Part shown: positions 24,001 through 35,266 of the stretch, in pieces
How positions within the stretch are numbered: position 1 is the first letter of the stretch
Layout: each line of letters opens with the position of its first letter
Assembly (NCBI GenBank): GCA_030272585.1
Contig: BSYQ01000009.1
Span: forward strand, 3,038,001-3,102,000
DNA length: 64,000 bases
DNA from: Bryopsis sp. KO-2023
Taxonomy: Eukaryota; Chlorophyta; Ulvophyceae; Bryopsidales; Bryopsidaceae
Direction: 5' to 3'
Notes under the pieces: model-generated
The model's database searches: none
Seen by the model: the letters and a program-made list of their open reading frames with translations, nothing else
What the model was told of the DNA's origin: nothing
Translations under genes and position numbers: made by a program

Positions 24001-27000
24001 TGGAAATCCTGTGTGCATGTTGTTCGATCAGATTCACAACACGGTGGCCACTCATGACAGACATCCCCCCCAATCCTCGAGGCATTCGATGGGGGCCATC
24101 AACATCAGGCAATGTGAAGTACTGAACACTGGTCTGGCATCCAAACACATCACAGTATTGATCCTTCGAGATAACAGACTCTCCGATCGTGATATAGCTG
24201 TTCTGGTGAGAAAAAAAAACACATCTATAAACGAGCAAATAAAAAGTCTGTGTCTATCTCAATTTATTTATTTTATTTATTTTATTTTTTGAATATATAT
24301 ATATAGGTATATTCTCTTGATACTGTAAATATTTGATTTCTCAATTCTTGTTTTTTTTCTAATGGAAGCATATTCACGGTCCACAGACAGACTTACCATC
24401 CCACCCTCCTTTATCAGCAAAACACAGCAACTCTATTCACCTCGAAACACACCAAAAGTAACAGAATGGAGCGTACAAACAGCTTTTTTCATTTCTTATC
24501 AAAAAGGCCGTTGGCATCCGAGAAGCTCCGTTCGTCGAACACCTGGACTTGTCCAGAAACCCGAGAATCGGCTGGAAGGGTGCAGCAACCATAGCTGAGC
24601 TGCTTGACACAATTTCCATCCTACAGCATTACAGACACCATAACTTGAGTTCAGAAATCACCGGCATTGAACCAGGGACTAAAATTCGGCACTTGGACAT
24701 GAGCGAGACTTCCATGGGGGATTGGGGCATTCAGATCCTGTGCGAAAAGCTAATTTTCAATAATTCTGTCAAGCATTTGGTGGTGAACCATTGCGGAATA
24801 ACCAAGAAAGGGGCGACGGCCATAGGGTGGCTCATGCATGAAAACTCAGTCCTGGAAAGTTTGAAACTCGGTGAGAAATAATTGATATGAAATATTAACA
24901 TTGAATATTTTTTCTCAATTGTTTTGCAAAAAACAAAAACAAACATGTATTTTTTTGACAAAAAATAGTAAAGTGAGATGGAAAGCCCCATGCAGTCCAC
25001 TATGCAAACAAGCAACATGGACCCGATAATAGACATTCTTACTATTTATTTATTTTTTTTGGGGGGGGGGCAGGGGGATATGTTTTTGTATACAAGCGCC
25101 CCAATGCAACATCGAAATCAATCAGCTGACCCAGAACATGCACATAAAATATCCTCTCTTTTTTAAAAAATAATCTAGTTCAAAAATATCCCTGACCTCA
25201 TCCATTGGTGATATATATATTTTTTTCAGGCTGGAATCGATTAGGGGGTGAAGGGGCCGCCAGAATTTCTTCAGGGCTCCAAGGAAACAACGCTCTCAGA
25301 TTGGTGGACCTATCCAACAATGCATTGGGCGACACTGGGGGAAGCCACATCGGCTACTCTCTAACAGAAAACCAAGGCCTTCGCACTCTCGACCTGAGTG
25401 GAAATGGCATTGGGGGGAAAGCATGTCTGGTGAGTTTTTTTTGAATATATATATATATATATATATAGTTTGTTTGTTGGGGGGGGGGTGTCTTTTTTGT
25501 GCATATACAAAGTGGTATTTTTTCTTCGGAGGCAAAACTCCGATATCGTTTTCATGATTGTGTTCTTTCGGGGGTGGATAAAATAAAATATGTCATTTCT
25601 AAAAAACAAATTAAGAAAATCGAAGTACGTACAGATATTCTGGCAACGTAGGGTCGTTTTGTATATACAATCTGTTGAATGCATTTCATGTGCATCGCAC
25701 CAAAAAAAATTTCAGTTTCAAAAAAGCGAAGGTAGTTAAAATGAACAACGGGTTTATAATTGAATACATTTGGCAAATCGCCACATCACTTTTTTAAATC
25801 CCGACCTGAACAAATTCATTCTTTTGCCCTTTTCCCTTCCAAACCTTGATATTCAACTATAACCAGCTGTTTGGTATTGTATTGCTGCATGAAGGTGATT
25901 GCAGAGGCCGTGTCTTGCAACAGAACTCTGGAGGTTTTGAATCTGGGCAACAATCCTCTGGGCGGCGAGGGAGGCCACCATCTCTTGCAAGCATTGGCCG
26001 ACAATTCAACGCTCACCAGAATAGGCCTTCAGGGCACCACCTTCATGGAGTCAGATATGTTCTCCGACGTCAAAGTATGGTTTACCTTGCCTGTGTGAAA
26101 GCATCCGCTTTGTTTTGATTTTTGGAGAACATATTTAGCATTACTATGAATTGAGATGTGTCAGGGTGCTACACTGTGTACAGTCGATTCTTTCCTTTTT
26201 CTGGTAGGTTTTTTTAAATTTGAAAATGTTTTCTTTGTTTATCAGATATTCAATCGCCGTAATCCGAGCGGAGCCTACACACTAAATCTGGAGGACCCAG
26301 CGCAGAGGCAAATTGCAGTGGAGCTGGTCAGAATCAGGGAGCGACAGGTTGATAATAAAGATGGCCTCAATCACATCAAAACATCGTCTGTTATCAATTT
26401 AGTCAGCACGTGCAAATCTGAAACTTCCAAAAAGGAGACAAGCAATGGACGGTCATTGTGCTGTAGCACCCCCATAGATGCTGACTCACCAGTCCAAGCC
26501 AGATATATATATATTTAGCAATGGTTTCAATCGGTGTCTGTGTGTGTGTGTGTGCGGGGGGGATTCCAGGGTGCATCGACATGGCAGAATGTGAAATTTA
26601 ACGGGAACCCTTTTGAATTGACCTCGACGTTCGAGTGGACGAAACGCCTACCTGAAAATGGGATCCTGGATGTGGTGGTGGTGGCGGCAGAATCGCCCCC
26701 CACGGGTGTGGAGGCCATGAACGATGCCGATTTCCACAACATACTGCAAGAGCTCAGCGATGTCGGGGCAAACGATATCTGGAGACTGGCTCTGTTGCAA
26801 ATCATCACGGGGACGTACTTCTTTTCCTCAGCTCAGGTTTGTTGAAACTGTGGATTTCATTGGCCATCTTTTCCAGCAAGGGGTGTGTGTGTGAGATCGT
26901 TATTGACAGTTTTTGTCATTTTTTGTTTTCCAGGCGGGGTCCCTTTTGGGGAGTTTTGAATGGCGGCCGGAAAGAATCGAAGCTGCTGTCATGCTGTTTG

Positions 27001-30000
27001 GACGTGTGATCGACCCTCAGAACATGAGCTCCATGATGGAGGGGTTTTCGGAGGCGGAGTTACGTAGGGTTTACTCCATGCTTGGAATTCTCGTCTTTTT
27101 TAGCCCAGATAATCCAACAGGCCGCTACACGTTGGATCTCTCCAGACAGGTAACATCTGTTTTTTATACATCTTGACATGCACATGCACCAGGCTTTTTT
27201 TTTTCTTTTGAAAAATTCATATTGGAGATAGGTTGAAAGAACAGGACCATGAACCTTGGTGTGCCGGCCTGGAAAGCTGATCTGATGTGGGGAATGTGTA
27301 GATTCCCACCCCCAAAAAAGAAAAGTGTGAAAGTGTGACATTAAAGTGTGAAAGTGTGATATTGAGGTGTGAAAGTGTGACATGGTGCATGCACTAAATG
27401 TGATCATGAGATCTCTCGTGATGCTGCAGATTCATCGGGTGATATTAGCCCGACTGCTTCAATTGAGCATCACAGAAGGCATCTGGAGGTCGAATTCCAC
27501 ATGCAAAAACTTCCGAAACGTTTTTCTGAACGGTCAAGAGATCGACATCGACAATCCTGCGACCTTCGAATTCCCCCTCACCGGAAAAATCCAACTGGAC
27601 TTCATTTCCCTGCAATCCGAGCAGGAGCGTTGGCATCCCTTGGCCACCGCCAGAAGGGTGAAACATGCCGTCAGCGATTTCACCTTTTTTCAATTGATGG
27701 AGGTCTTGAGGGCGCTCCGAGCTCTGCAACAGAAGAAATTGGAGGAAAAAACCGTGGAGGAAAAAAAACCTACCAGCCAGAAAGGTGTGTTGATGTGCAT
27801 GTGTTGGAAAAAAGGAAATCGAAATCGGCAATGATAAGGAATATATGCATTTCGATCAACTCGTTTTTCTGCCTTTTTTTTTCTTTGTTTATGTTTTGAC
27901 ATGTTCTGATTAATAAACTTGGACGAAAGGGTTTTTTTGGTCTTTCTGATGCTCGCACTCTGTTTAGGCATGGTGAAGTGTTTTCCCGAAATAGCCGAAA
28001 CGAAATCAAAAATTTCAAAATTTGGGAGAAAAAAAAGAAAATCAAGGAATGGGAATTAGAAAGTAAATAATGAAATAACAAAATGAGGAATTAATTAATT
28101 GGGAATGGGGTATGAAGTGAAATTGACCAAAACTGGCAGCGTTTGTGAAGAGATCTCGATAAACCACCGAAGATGTTCTCTTCTGTTTTGTCTTATTTTC
28201 AAAACTGATTTTTCCATGCAGGGAAATCTCGAGGCGGGAAAACTGGAAAGGGGGCAGCACATGAAGTCAAAGAAGAAAAGCAAGTTGAACAGGCGAAACC
28301 AGAGGGAGCACCCAAACCTTTCGACAGGAGGAGAAGGGCTGCCATTCTACCCACACGAAAGTAAGAAAAGCTCCAAAAGGGCTTCCGCATCTTTTTCTGA
28401 ACAGCCAGATCTCGATGGAGAGTAAAAGTAAAACATTTCTATGCAGCATCGAGTCGTTTCGTTTTCACCTTTTTATTGCTATTTTGCCATGTTGGCTGTG
28501 AATTTTTGTTTTTTTTCCTCATGGCATAATTAAGATCATTTTGCACTTTGCAAAATCCTCTGTTGGATTCTTTTCTAACGAAGAAAAATAAAGGAAAAGA
28601 CAAAAAAACAACAAACCTCTCAGCATGGAATTGTGAAAAACTGCGTTTCTTTATTTTTTTTGCGTTCCTCAATGAATTTCCGTGAAATATCCACTCTTCT
28701 TATTCATGCAAGCTGCTTTTTTTACCCCCAATTCTTCAACAAGTTTCTTTAATTATTTTTTTTTTTGGGGGGGGGGGTGCAGAGTTCCAGATGCATTCAG
28801 CAAGATTCGAGATCACATGGGCGAGCTGGAGGAGCTGTGCGAAATGGGGGGCGCATCTTTGGGAAGCGCTTGGAAAAAGGTTTTGGCCCGCATGGAATCT
28901 TTGGGGGCCGTCACACCCGAATTCGCAGCTGCATGGGATTCAGAAATGCCAGCCCTGAGCCCTGTCGAAATCATAAAATCTTTCGCAGCCAAAAATAGAG
29001 TAACTTGTGATCAGGTAGGTACGCTGACCGGGGCAAACATTTCGTGCAAACACCCCATTTTAGAACTTGAATCAAAATTAGTAATGTGTATATTCGTTTT
29101 TTCTTTTTAATAAAAAGTTAGGGGTAAAAGAGCTAGATATGGCCTTCTTGCTGATATGCTGGTTTATTTCCTTCTTTCTGAGTCAGACTATAGCACATTT
29201 CCCTGAGCTGGCTGCACTCGGTCGTTTGGTCTAGTGTAGAATACTTTCAATTACCAAAATAACAATAAAAAATATATATACACCACGTATATAAATATAT
29301 GTATGTATGTACTCATTTTCCTTGAATCAAAAGAACAATATGCTTTTAAAATTTTCTTGACAGTGGGGGAACTTTTGGGGAGCTTGAAAAGCTGTGAAAC
29401 CAAATCCATGTCTGTTTGGTCAGACGATTGAGCTTCTCGGGGTACTTCAAAATGCTGGAAAGAGTGATAAGCCCCAACAGCAGTCGCAAGAACGAGTGGA
29501 GCTGGTGCAAACGCTGTTCTGCAGAATTGTGGACCCCATTCATTTCGCATCCGTACTCAGACGATTGACCCCCGAAGAGCAAGTGGCTGTGCACAGAAGA
29601 TTGGGTGTCCTCAACATCATTCCATTCAATAGGTTGGTTGATTTCGTGCCGGCGCTCGCGGCTGCTGTCACACATAACCTATCCAGAAGTCACCCCCCAC
29701 CCACCCAACCCCCACAAGAAAAACAAACAAACAATAACAATAATTGTGATAATATTAATTAAAGAAATGGAGGAATTGAATTGGGTACAAAGTGCAAAGA
29801 GTGCTTTGTTGTTGTTGTCGTTGCAGTTATTTTCATTTTTTTTAAGAAAACAGAAATTTCTCAAGATTCGGTGGGGGGAGGAGGGAGGAATAATAACAAA
29901 ACATGTTTTCATTAAGAAAATCATTACCGAATGGAGCTAGATTCTTCATTAAAATTATGAGCTCCACTTTTGTTTTTATCTTACATAGTGTCCATCCAAA

Positions 30001-30811
30001 GACTCACCACTCCTGTTTGATTTTTTTTTTTTTTTTGAACAATTTCAATGGAATGAACCACATAGGGGAGATTGCTTCCAGTTGAAGGGTTTGCATTTCC
30101 GACTGCGGTTGGCCCGAGACGATGAGAGCATCGCATATCAAAGAATTTGCGATTTTGCCTCCTCCATCAAAGAAGGAGCGTGCGTTCATGATTTGACCAT
30201 CAACGGGGAAACGGCCATGATCGCAGAAGACACCAACATGTTTCAAACCACCTCCGTCATTGCCAGAGAAAGAACTTCAGGTGTGGTAATTTCCTTTATT
30301 TCTTTTTTCTTACAGGGAATATTTGCCAAAGAAACGCTGCTTATGTGTCAGGTTGTTTCGATGTTGGCTTTTTTTTCTGAACGGTGTGAAAAAAAAAAAT
30401 GCAGAACTGAATGGATAAACAGATCATAAATATTAGTAATGCAACGTGGAAACCCATTGGATGGGCTGATACACTTACTAAAACACGAGTCATTTCATTT
30501 CATTTTTTCTTTAATTTTCAAAATCATGATTTGATAATCATAATGGTTTGTGCGATTTTTTATTCCGTCTTTTCTCGTTTTCTTTGTTTTTTTCAGGAGC
30601 ATCCGAAACGAACGAAGAAACCATTCAGTTCAAAGTAGAGTTTCCTCAGCGCTGGCTCCGGCAAACTGCCGCTTGCCACATCCAGTCCACCTACAGAGGT
30701 CACAACTGTCGAGGAAAACTCTCGAAAAAAGCTCTGCAAGCAACCACCACAGCAAGGAAATTTGTCGAAAATGTCAGGGCAAGAATAAGCTCCACGAAAG
30801 AAAGCGATTGA
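21066..30811 (+). CDS. LRR - DUF4476-like (x2) - IQ-motif protein
   Basis: Nineteen exons join in phase: 21066-21581, 21621-21848, 22094-22246, 22421-22581, 22800-23025, 23426-23598, 24032-24205, 24483-24870, 25230-25429, 25895-26074, 26246-26347, 26570-26836, 26934-27149, 27430-27784, 28222-28360, 28783-29014, 29424-29636, 30082-30280 and 30597-30811; about 1,445 residues. An unrecognised N-terminal half is followed by RNI-type leucine-rich repeats (LRLVDLSNNALGDTGGSHI, LEVLNLGNNPLGGEGG). Two modules follow with the DUF4476 pattern: a helix entering SAQAGSLLGSFEWRPERIEA then VMLFGRVIDPQN, and later TCDQTIELLGVL then QERVELVQTLFCRIVDP. Each lies beside a short NP-G-Y-LDL element (NPSGAYTLNL, NPTGRYTLDL). 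A Lys/Glu linker sits between, and the C-terminus has an IQ motif (HIQSTYRGHNCRGK) that could bind calmodulin. Function unknown; a scaffold role is inference. Confidence 0.75.
27323..27385 (+). repeat. Three-copy 21-bp minisatellite in an intron
   Basis: Copies start at 27323, 27344 and 27365 and follow AAGTGTGAAAGTGTGACAT plus two variable bases. They lie in the intron just upstream of exon 27430-27784 of the LRR-DUF4476 gene. Confidence 0.85.
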
Positions 30812-32131
30812 GCCCCCCCCAAAAAAAATCTTAGGATTATTTCTGGGGGTATTTTCTGTTTTGATTCATCGAAAGGGGGGGGGGGGGGGTCGGGAGGGGT
30901 GTTGTCCAAAAACACAAAAAGAAAAAAACTATTCACTCAAAAAGGTTGACATTTGGTGGCCTTTCAACCACAATTTTTTTTTTTCAAGTGGTTTCATTAT
31001 CAGTGAAGTGGGGTTATTTGCCATCACTCCAAAGGTGCATTGGAGGTGGCTTAGAAGGGAGGTATTGTTGAGAGGTCATGGACCGGCTCAATTTTTCAGT
31101 TTTTCAACCGTGTGTGATGTTGCGATTTAGCAAGAATTTTAAAAGATAAGGATAATTTGCCATAAATTTTGAAAGAGTTGCCGCCCCTTGACCAACCGCC
31201 AGCACCCCAGCCAAAATTCAGATTCTGCAAAACCAATCAGTAACTGTTTTGCCCAGTGTTTGTTCCCCAGTGTTTTCACTTGCTTCCTAAGAAAAACAAT
31301 TCTCTTTGGAAAAAAAATGCTGTCGAAAGACTCTTTTCCAAAAAGGTTTCAGGGAAACAACTTATTCATTTCTTTTCATTGATGCGGCCCATTTCTCTCT
31401 TTATTTTTTCTTGGCTGCTGTTGGGCCGATTTCATTCGCACGTAACTTCATTCGCACCAACAGCTGCGATTAGTAATAATTTGATTTGATTTAATTTATT
31501 TTTCATCTTGTTTTTATTTTACTTTTATGTTACATTGTGGTGGAGAGAGGTGAACATCGTTTTATTCTTAGAGAGTTTTTTTTTTTCCAGCGGATTTTGA
31601 TGGTCATACAGAACAATACTCCTTTCGTTTTTCCCCCTTCTTTTTACTGATCATTCCCTCAAAGGACCTACGTACAGTCAAAGCTTTTTTTTTTTTTTTT
31701 TGGTTTCGCATAAACTTAACCTTCGGTGTGATGGGCAGCCCTCCGTGTTTTAGTTTGATATTCTTTGATAACAGTTGATTCCAGAAGTTGTCCGGTTAAT
31801 TGATGCATACAATACTATGTGTCGATCTCTATCCAATCCTCTCTTGATATTTTCTTAACAAAAAAAGCAACCATGTCAACCCATCCTGAAAATTTTGAAC
31901 CTATTTAGCTTCCCTTACCCTCCACCAAAAAAAACAATCAAAATCTCCCCCCCCCCCCCTTCTATTTTGAAGCTTTTTGTATTTTTTTTTCAAAAATCTG
32001 CTAGGTGCATGTTCCTGAGCCCACTTTGAAGTGTATCATACAATTTCCCTTTTAATGAAACGAAATTTGCCCCCCCTCCAAAAAACTTCCAAGTGCATCC
32101 CTTTTTGTTGTTCTCTCTTTCCTCCAGACCC
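30812..32131. other. Convergent 3' flanks, no gene seen
   Basis: Between the LRR-gene stop and the stop of the minus-strand oxygenase. Dominated by G runs (about 30,870-30,888), T runs (31,684-31,700) and C runs (31,949-31,960). No plausible frame. Presumably 3' UTR sequence of both genes. Confidence 0.5.
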
Positions 32132-33247
32132 CTACACGACCAAGGGTGCGTCCACTCCCTCCGACTGAAGCTTTCCACCAGAATCCTTGCTCGTTTTTAA
32201 TTTGATGACGGATAACTCGTCCGTTACGTAGCTGCCCACCCTCGTGGCTGGGTATTTCCCTGCGTCGAAACCCGCCCATCCTTCGAACTCCCTCAGCGGT
32301 TTCAGCATTTCGTCGGAAGCCAGGTGTCCAAAAACGGTGGAACTCACCCTCCATACGCTCTCCCCGTTTTCTCTGGCTTTCTCGAAAGCTTTGATGGTGG
32401 CTTCCGAGCAAATCACTTCGTGAAAACCGGCTCGGACCGCCCCGCCGGTCAACCACTCCAACTGCTTCCCGGCTTGCACGAGCAAACACCCCTCGGGGAT
32501 TTTCACTGGCAGCTTCCGCCCGTCCCTCAACCATATGTGCAGTCCAGGAAACCGGGCTTTTCCATGGATGGTCAGGAAATTCAAGTCGTAGTGAAAACCC
32601 GCGATGCAAGTGTTCAATTTCCCATAACGTCCCAGGTCGACCCCAGTTGGCGCCACGAGATGCGGACCGCACTCCATTAACCTCACGAAACACTCCGAGT
32701 CCAAGCCCGCACCCAAGGCCAGAGCTCGGGCGACGATTTCCAACGCCCCCATCATTTTCGTTCCCCACGCATCCATTACTTCCTTCCATTCGGGAAAACC
32801 ATCTCGAGGGCACACGTTCATATCAGCGTTTAATTTCCCAAAGCACGTCTTTTGGGGCGTCGAGCCAATTTTCCAGAAAAACCTCCACTTGGGGTCCGCA
32901 CCCGTCGGTGCGATCGGTCGATTCGCTTCCGAAGGATTATCGACGCTGGTTAAGAGCTCTCCATCGTTCAGACTTCGCGGAATTTCCGTCCCTTCCGGAG
33001 TCACCCCCACTTGATAATGCAGGTCCGGTCTCTCGTCGAGCATAATTTCGTCGTAGCTTTGCTCGAAGTACCTCTGCATCATATCCAGGAAGCGCCCGTT
33101 CTCCGCGACGTCCACGCGTGGATCCCGCACGATTGCGCAACTCGTTTCCGCAAAACAACGGGCAATTTCCGCGCATTGCGACGCCGAACAAACGCCAGAC
33201 TCGATGGCGTCCGATAGGTCGAACACGGGCAAAACTCCGTCGTCCAT
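32132..33247 (-). CDS. 2-oxoglutarate/Fe(II) oxygenase-like (IPNS family)
   Basis: Single-exon frame of 371 residues from the ATG at 33247; a GTG eight codons upstream is in frame but unlikely as start. The fold is that of the isopenicillin-N-synthase-like non-haem iron oxygenases. The iron ligands are the HxD of FHYDLNFLTIHG (about residue 217) and the distal His in AGFHEVI (about 274). An Arg in WRVSSTVFGH (about 299) sits where the 2-oxoglutarate carboxylate is bound. The N-terminal FDLSDAIESG resembles the family's N-domain. Substrate cannot be named; relatives hydroxylate, desaturate or cyclise small molecules. There are no targeting signals that I can see. Intronless in an intron-dense region, which fits retrocopying or acquisition, though short chance loss is also possible. 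Confidence 0.82.
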   Translation of the reverse strand: MDDGVLPVFDLSDAIESGVCSASQCAEIARCFAETSCAIVRDPRVDVAENGRFLDMMQRYFEQSYDEIMLDERPDLHYQVGVTPEGTEIPRSLNDGELLTSVDNPSEANRPIAPTGADPKWRFFWKIGSTPQKTCFGKLNADMNVCPRDGFPEWKEVMDAWGTKMMGALEIVARALALGAGLDSECFVRLMECGPHLVAPTGVDLGRYGKLNTCIAGFHYDLNFLTIHGKARFPGLHIWLRDGRKLPVKIPEGCLLVQAGKQLEWLTGGAVRAGFHEVICSEATIKAFEKARENGESVWRVSSTVFGHLASDEMLKPLREFEGWAGFDAGKYPATRVGSYVTDELSVIKLKTSKDSGGKLQSEGVDAPLVV

Positions 33248-34296
33248 CCCCACTCGATTCACGGCAAACACCTCCTGCTCTCGACTCGCGTTCGGTTTAT
33301 CGCGCGCGTGTCACCAAACGAAGTCTCCAACCGCCTGACAGTTTCCCACACCTGTTCTTATTCATGGGGCAACGAGGTGATCAATTCCATTATGTCCCTA
33401 TGTCAGACTCGTATATCGGAGATTTGACTGGATTCGAATCTGTGCTTTCGTGATTTCCACTCCCAGTGGTGGATTCTTTTTTTCTGCGATTCGGATTGTC
33501 AACAGCCAGTACCCACTTCTACTCCCTTTGTTTTCGCCCCCCAGCCAGCCTCGATAACTGCCCAATATAGGTAAGAGGGCTGCCTTCTACCTCGTAAGGG
33601 ATCTTTGGCTCGACGAAACCTGAAAGACGATACAGGCTGTTCGAAACAGCGTGTCGGCGACGGAAAGTCGCGTCGATATCTAACAATTAATGAAAAGATG
33701 TTGCACTGTCAATTCCTGTTCATGAAAAAACATTAGGGCCCGCACAAAACTGCAAGCATTAGGAAAAGTAGGAACAGCCCTAGCTGGAGGGGATTTTCAA
33801 TATTCTGAGCCCTCCCCCCCCTCCCTGGTTTTTTTATTGTTTTCAGCCGAAAAAACATAGAGTTTTTTGGGGGTCATAATTAAGCAGCGAATGCAAGTAG
33901 AGATTCCGATTTTATTCTGTTGAATTCACATTACAAGTTAAAAAAACGAGTACGACCCCTGTTCCGACCAAAGTTCCTTCGAATGCCACAACCTAGAGTC
34001 CTTAAACTGTACAACTGCCAGCAAGTACCCAACTGAATTACTCCTTTCCACAATTCCATATCATTTTTATTCTAGGCCCATGGTGCTTCTTAAAAACATA
34101 TGATTTCGGCAGGGTGCAATTGAACATAAGCAAGCCATGAACATAAGGATTGTATTACCTTAGCAGAAGATTCGAACACTCAGCCAAACATCATACACGA
34201 TTGGACAGAGCCCTGCTAGCCACATGCATACTGCCCTATTACTAACACTCAGTCTCTTCTTATTGGGTGTAGGATTAGCTATTCAGTCCCTTCGAT
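33248..34296. other. Shared 5' region of oxygenase and BTB genes
   Basis: Intergenic between two divergent genes, with no supported coding frame. Contains a fold-prone segment at 33610-33676 listed separately, and a C-run (33,816-33,826). Likely holds both promoters. Confidence 0.4.
33610..33676 (+). other. Fold-prone segment, possible structured RNA
   Basis: TCGACG at 33610-33615 can pair with CGTCGA at 33671-33676, enclosing three hairpins: CCTG/CAGG (33619-33636), GCTGTT-CGA-AACAGC (33636-33650) and GCGAC-GGAAA-GTCGC (33657-33671). Two hairpin ends share single bases with neighbouring stems. It is not a tRNA: loop sizes and arm order do not fit. Could be chance in GC-richer sequence. Confidence 0.25.
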
Positions 34297-35266
34297 ATGG
34301 ATTTGGCGTTCAGCGGAAAGGATGAATTGACCAAGGACCACGACCTCACAATTGTTTGCAAGGATGGGGTGAAGCTCCACGTGCATTCCCTGATAATGTC
34401 GAAATGGTCCGAGGTTTTCGGAGCGTTGCCCGCAGTCAGGGACAAAGTGATGGAATCGGTGCGAACCAGCGAAATCACCGTGGAAGAAGAATCTGCTGCG
34501 TGGAGGGAATTGCTGGGATTGATTTATCCGGTCAGCCCCCTGACGATTTTGGAGTGGGTGAGTGTGTGAAATTTTGAATGTTTTCAACAATATATTGATA
34601 TTTTTGCGAGGTCGTATTTGGTTTTAACAATGTTTTATTATGAAAGAGGGACTTCATGGGAGCCGGGTTTTTTTAATGAGAAGGAGGGCTCTGTCAAAAA
34701 AAGGGACCTGTGGAGGGGGTGAGCGTGTGCAGTAATGAGAATGCCTGAGTGAATACGATGAAGCCATAACTTTGTAAAACAAAGCAAGTGGAGGATAGAT
34801 CAAACCCTGGGCAGCATTTAGTACCCAACATTTGTTCGTCCATGTAGATTTTTTTGTGATTTTCTTGGAGCTATACACACACACATATATGTATATATGA
34901 ACAAGAAAGTTCATCTGTTGCTTTCTGCAGGAGAGCGTTGGTCGAATTTTCGACCTGGCTGACAAATACAACATGCCTGGGGTGCTGGAGCGGTGCGAAG
35001 CCTTTCTGATGAGCACCAGAAACGGACTGAGCAGCTACGAGCAAGACAACAACTACGCTCTCAAATGGCTGGCCTTCGCCGCGAAGTACAATCAACGAAA
35101 GCTGCACGAAAAATGCATGCAGTACATTCGCCTCAGTTACCGGTCCATCGACGAACTGAGATGTCCCCGGGAAGGCGGGGTTTTGAAATCGGAGCTGGCG
35201 GCTATGCCGTCTGGGGTCGATTGCATTGTCGAGATTTTGTCCTTTGTGATGCAACAAAGGCGATGA
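34297..35266 (+). CDS. BTB/POZ-domain protein
   Basis: Two exons join in phase 0: 34297-34557 and 34931-35266, giving 198 residues. The first exon encodes a BTB fold: HDLTIVCKDGVKLHVHSLIM followed by SKWSEVFGALPAV, and a second half with EEESAAWRELLGLIYPVSP. The second exon gives the typical ESVGRIFDLADKYNMPGVLE turn and then a helical BACK-like tail (LKWLAFAAKYNQRKLHEKCM). BTB proteins dimerise and often recruit CUL3 ubiquitin ligase; no Kelch, MATH or other substrate domain is present here, so the partner is unknown. The donor is TGG|GTGAGT and the acceptor TTCTGCAG|G, both strong. There is no targeting signal. Confidence 0.85.

Noticed and set aside
33626-33655. T-loop-like GTTCGAAAC suggesting a tRNA
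   Set aside because: No 7-bp acceptor stem, D arm or correct anticodon loop can be drawn around it.
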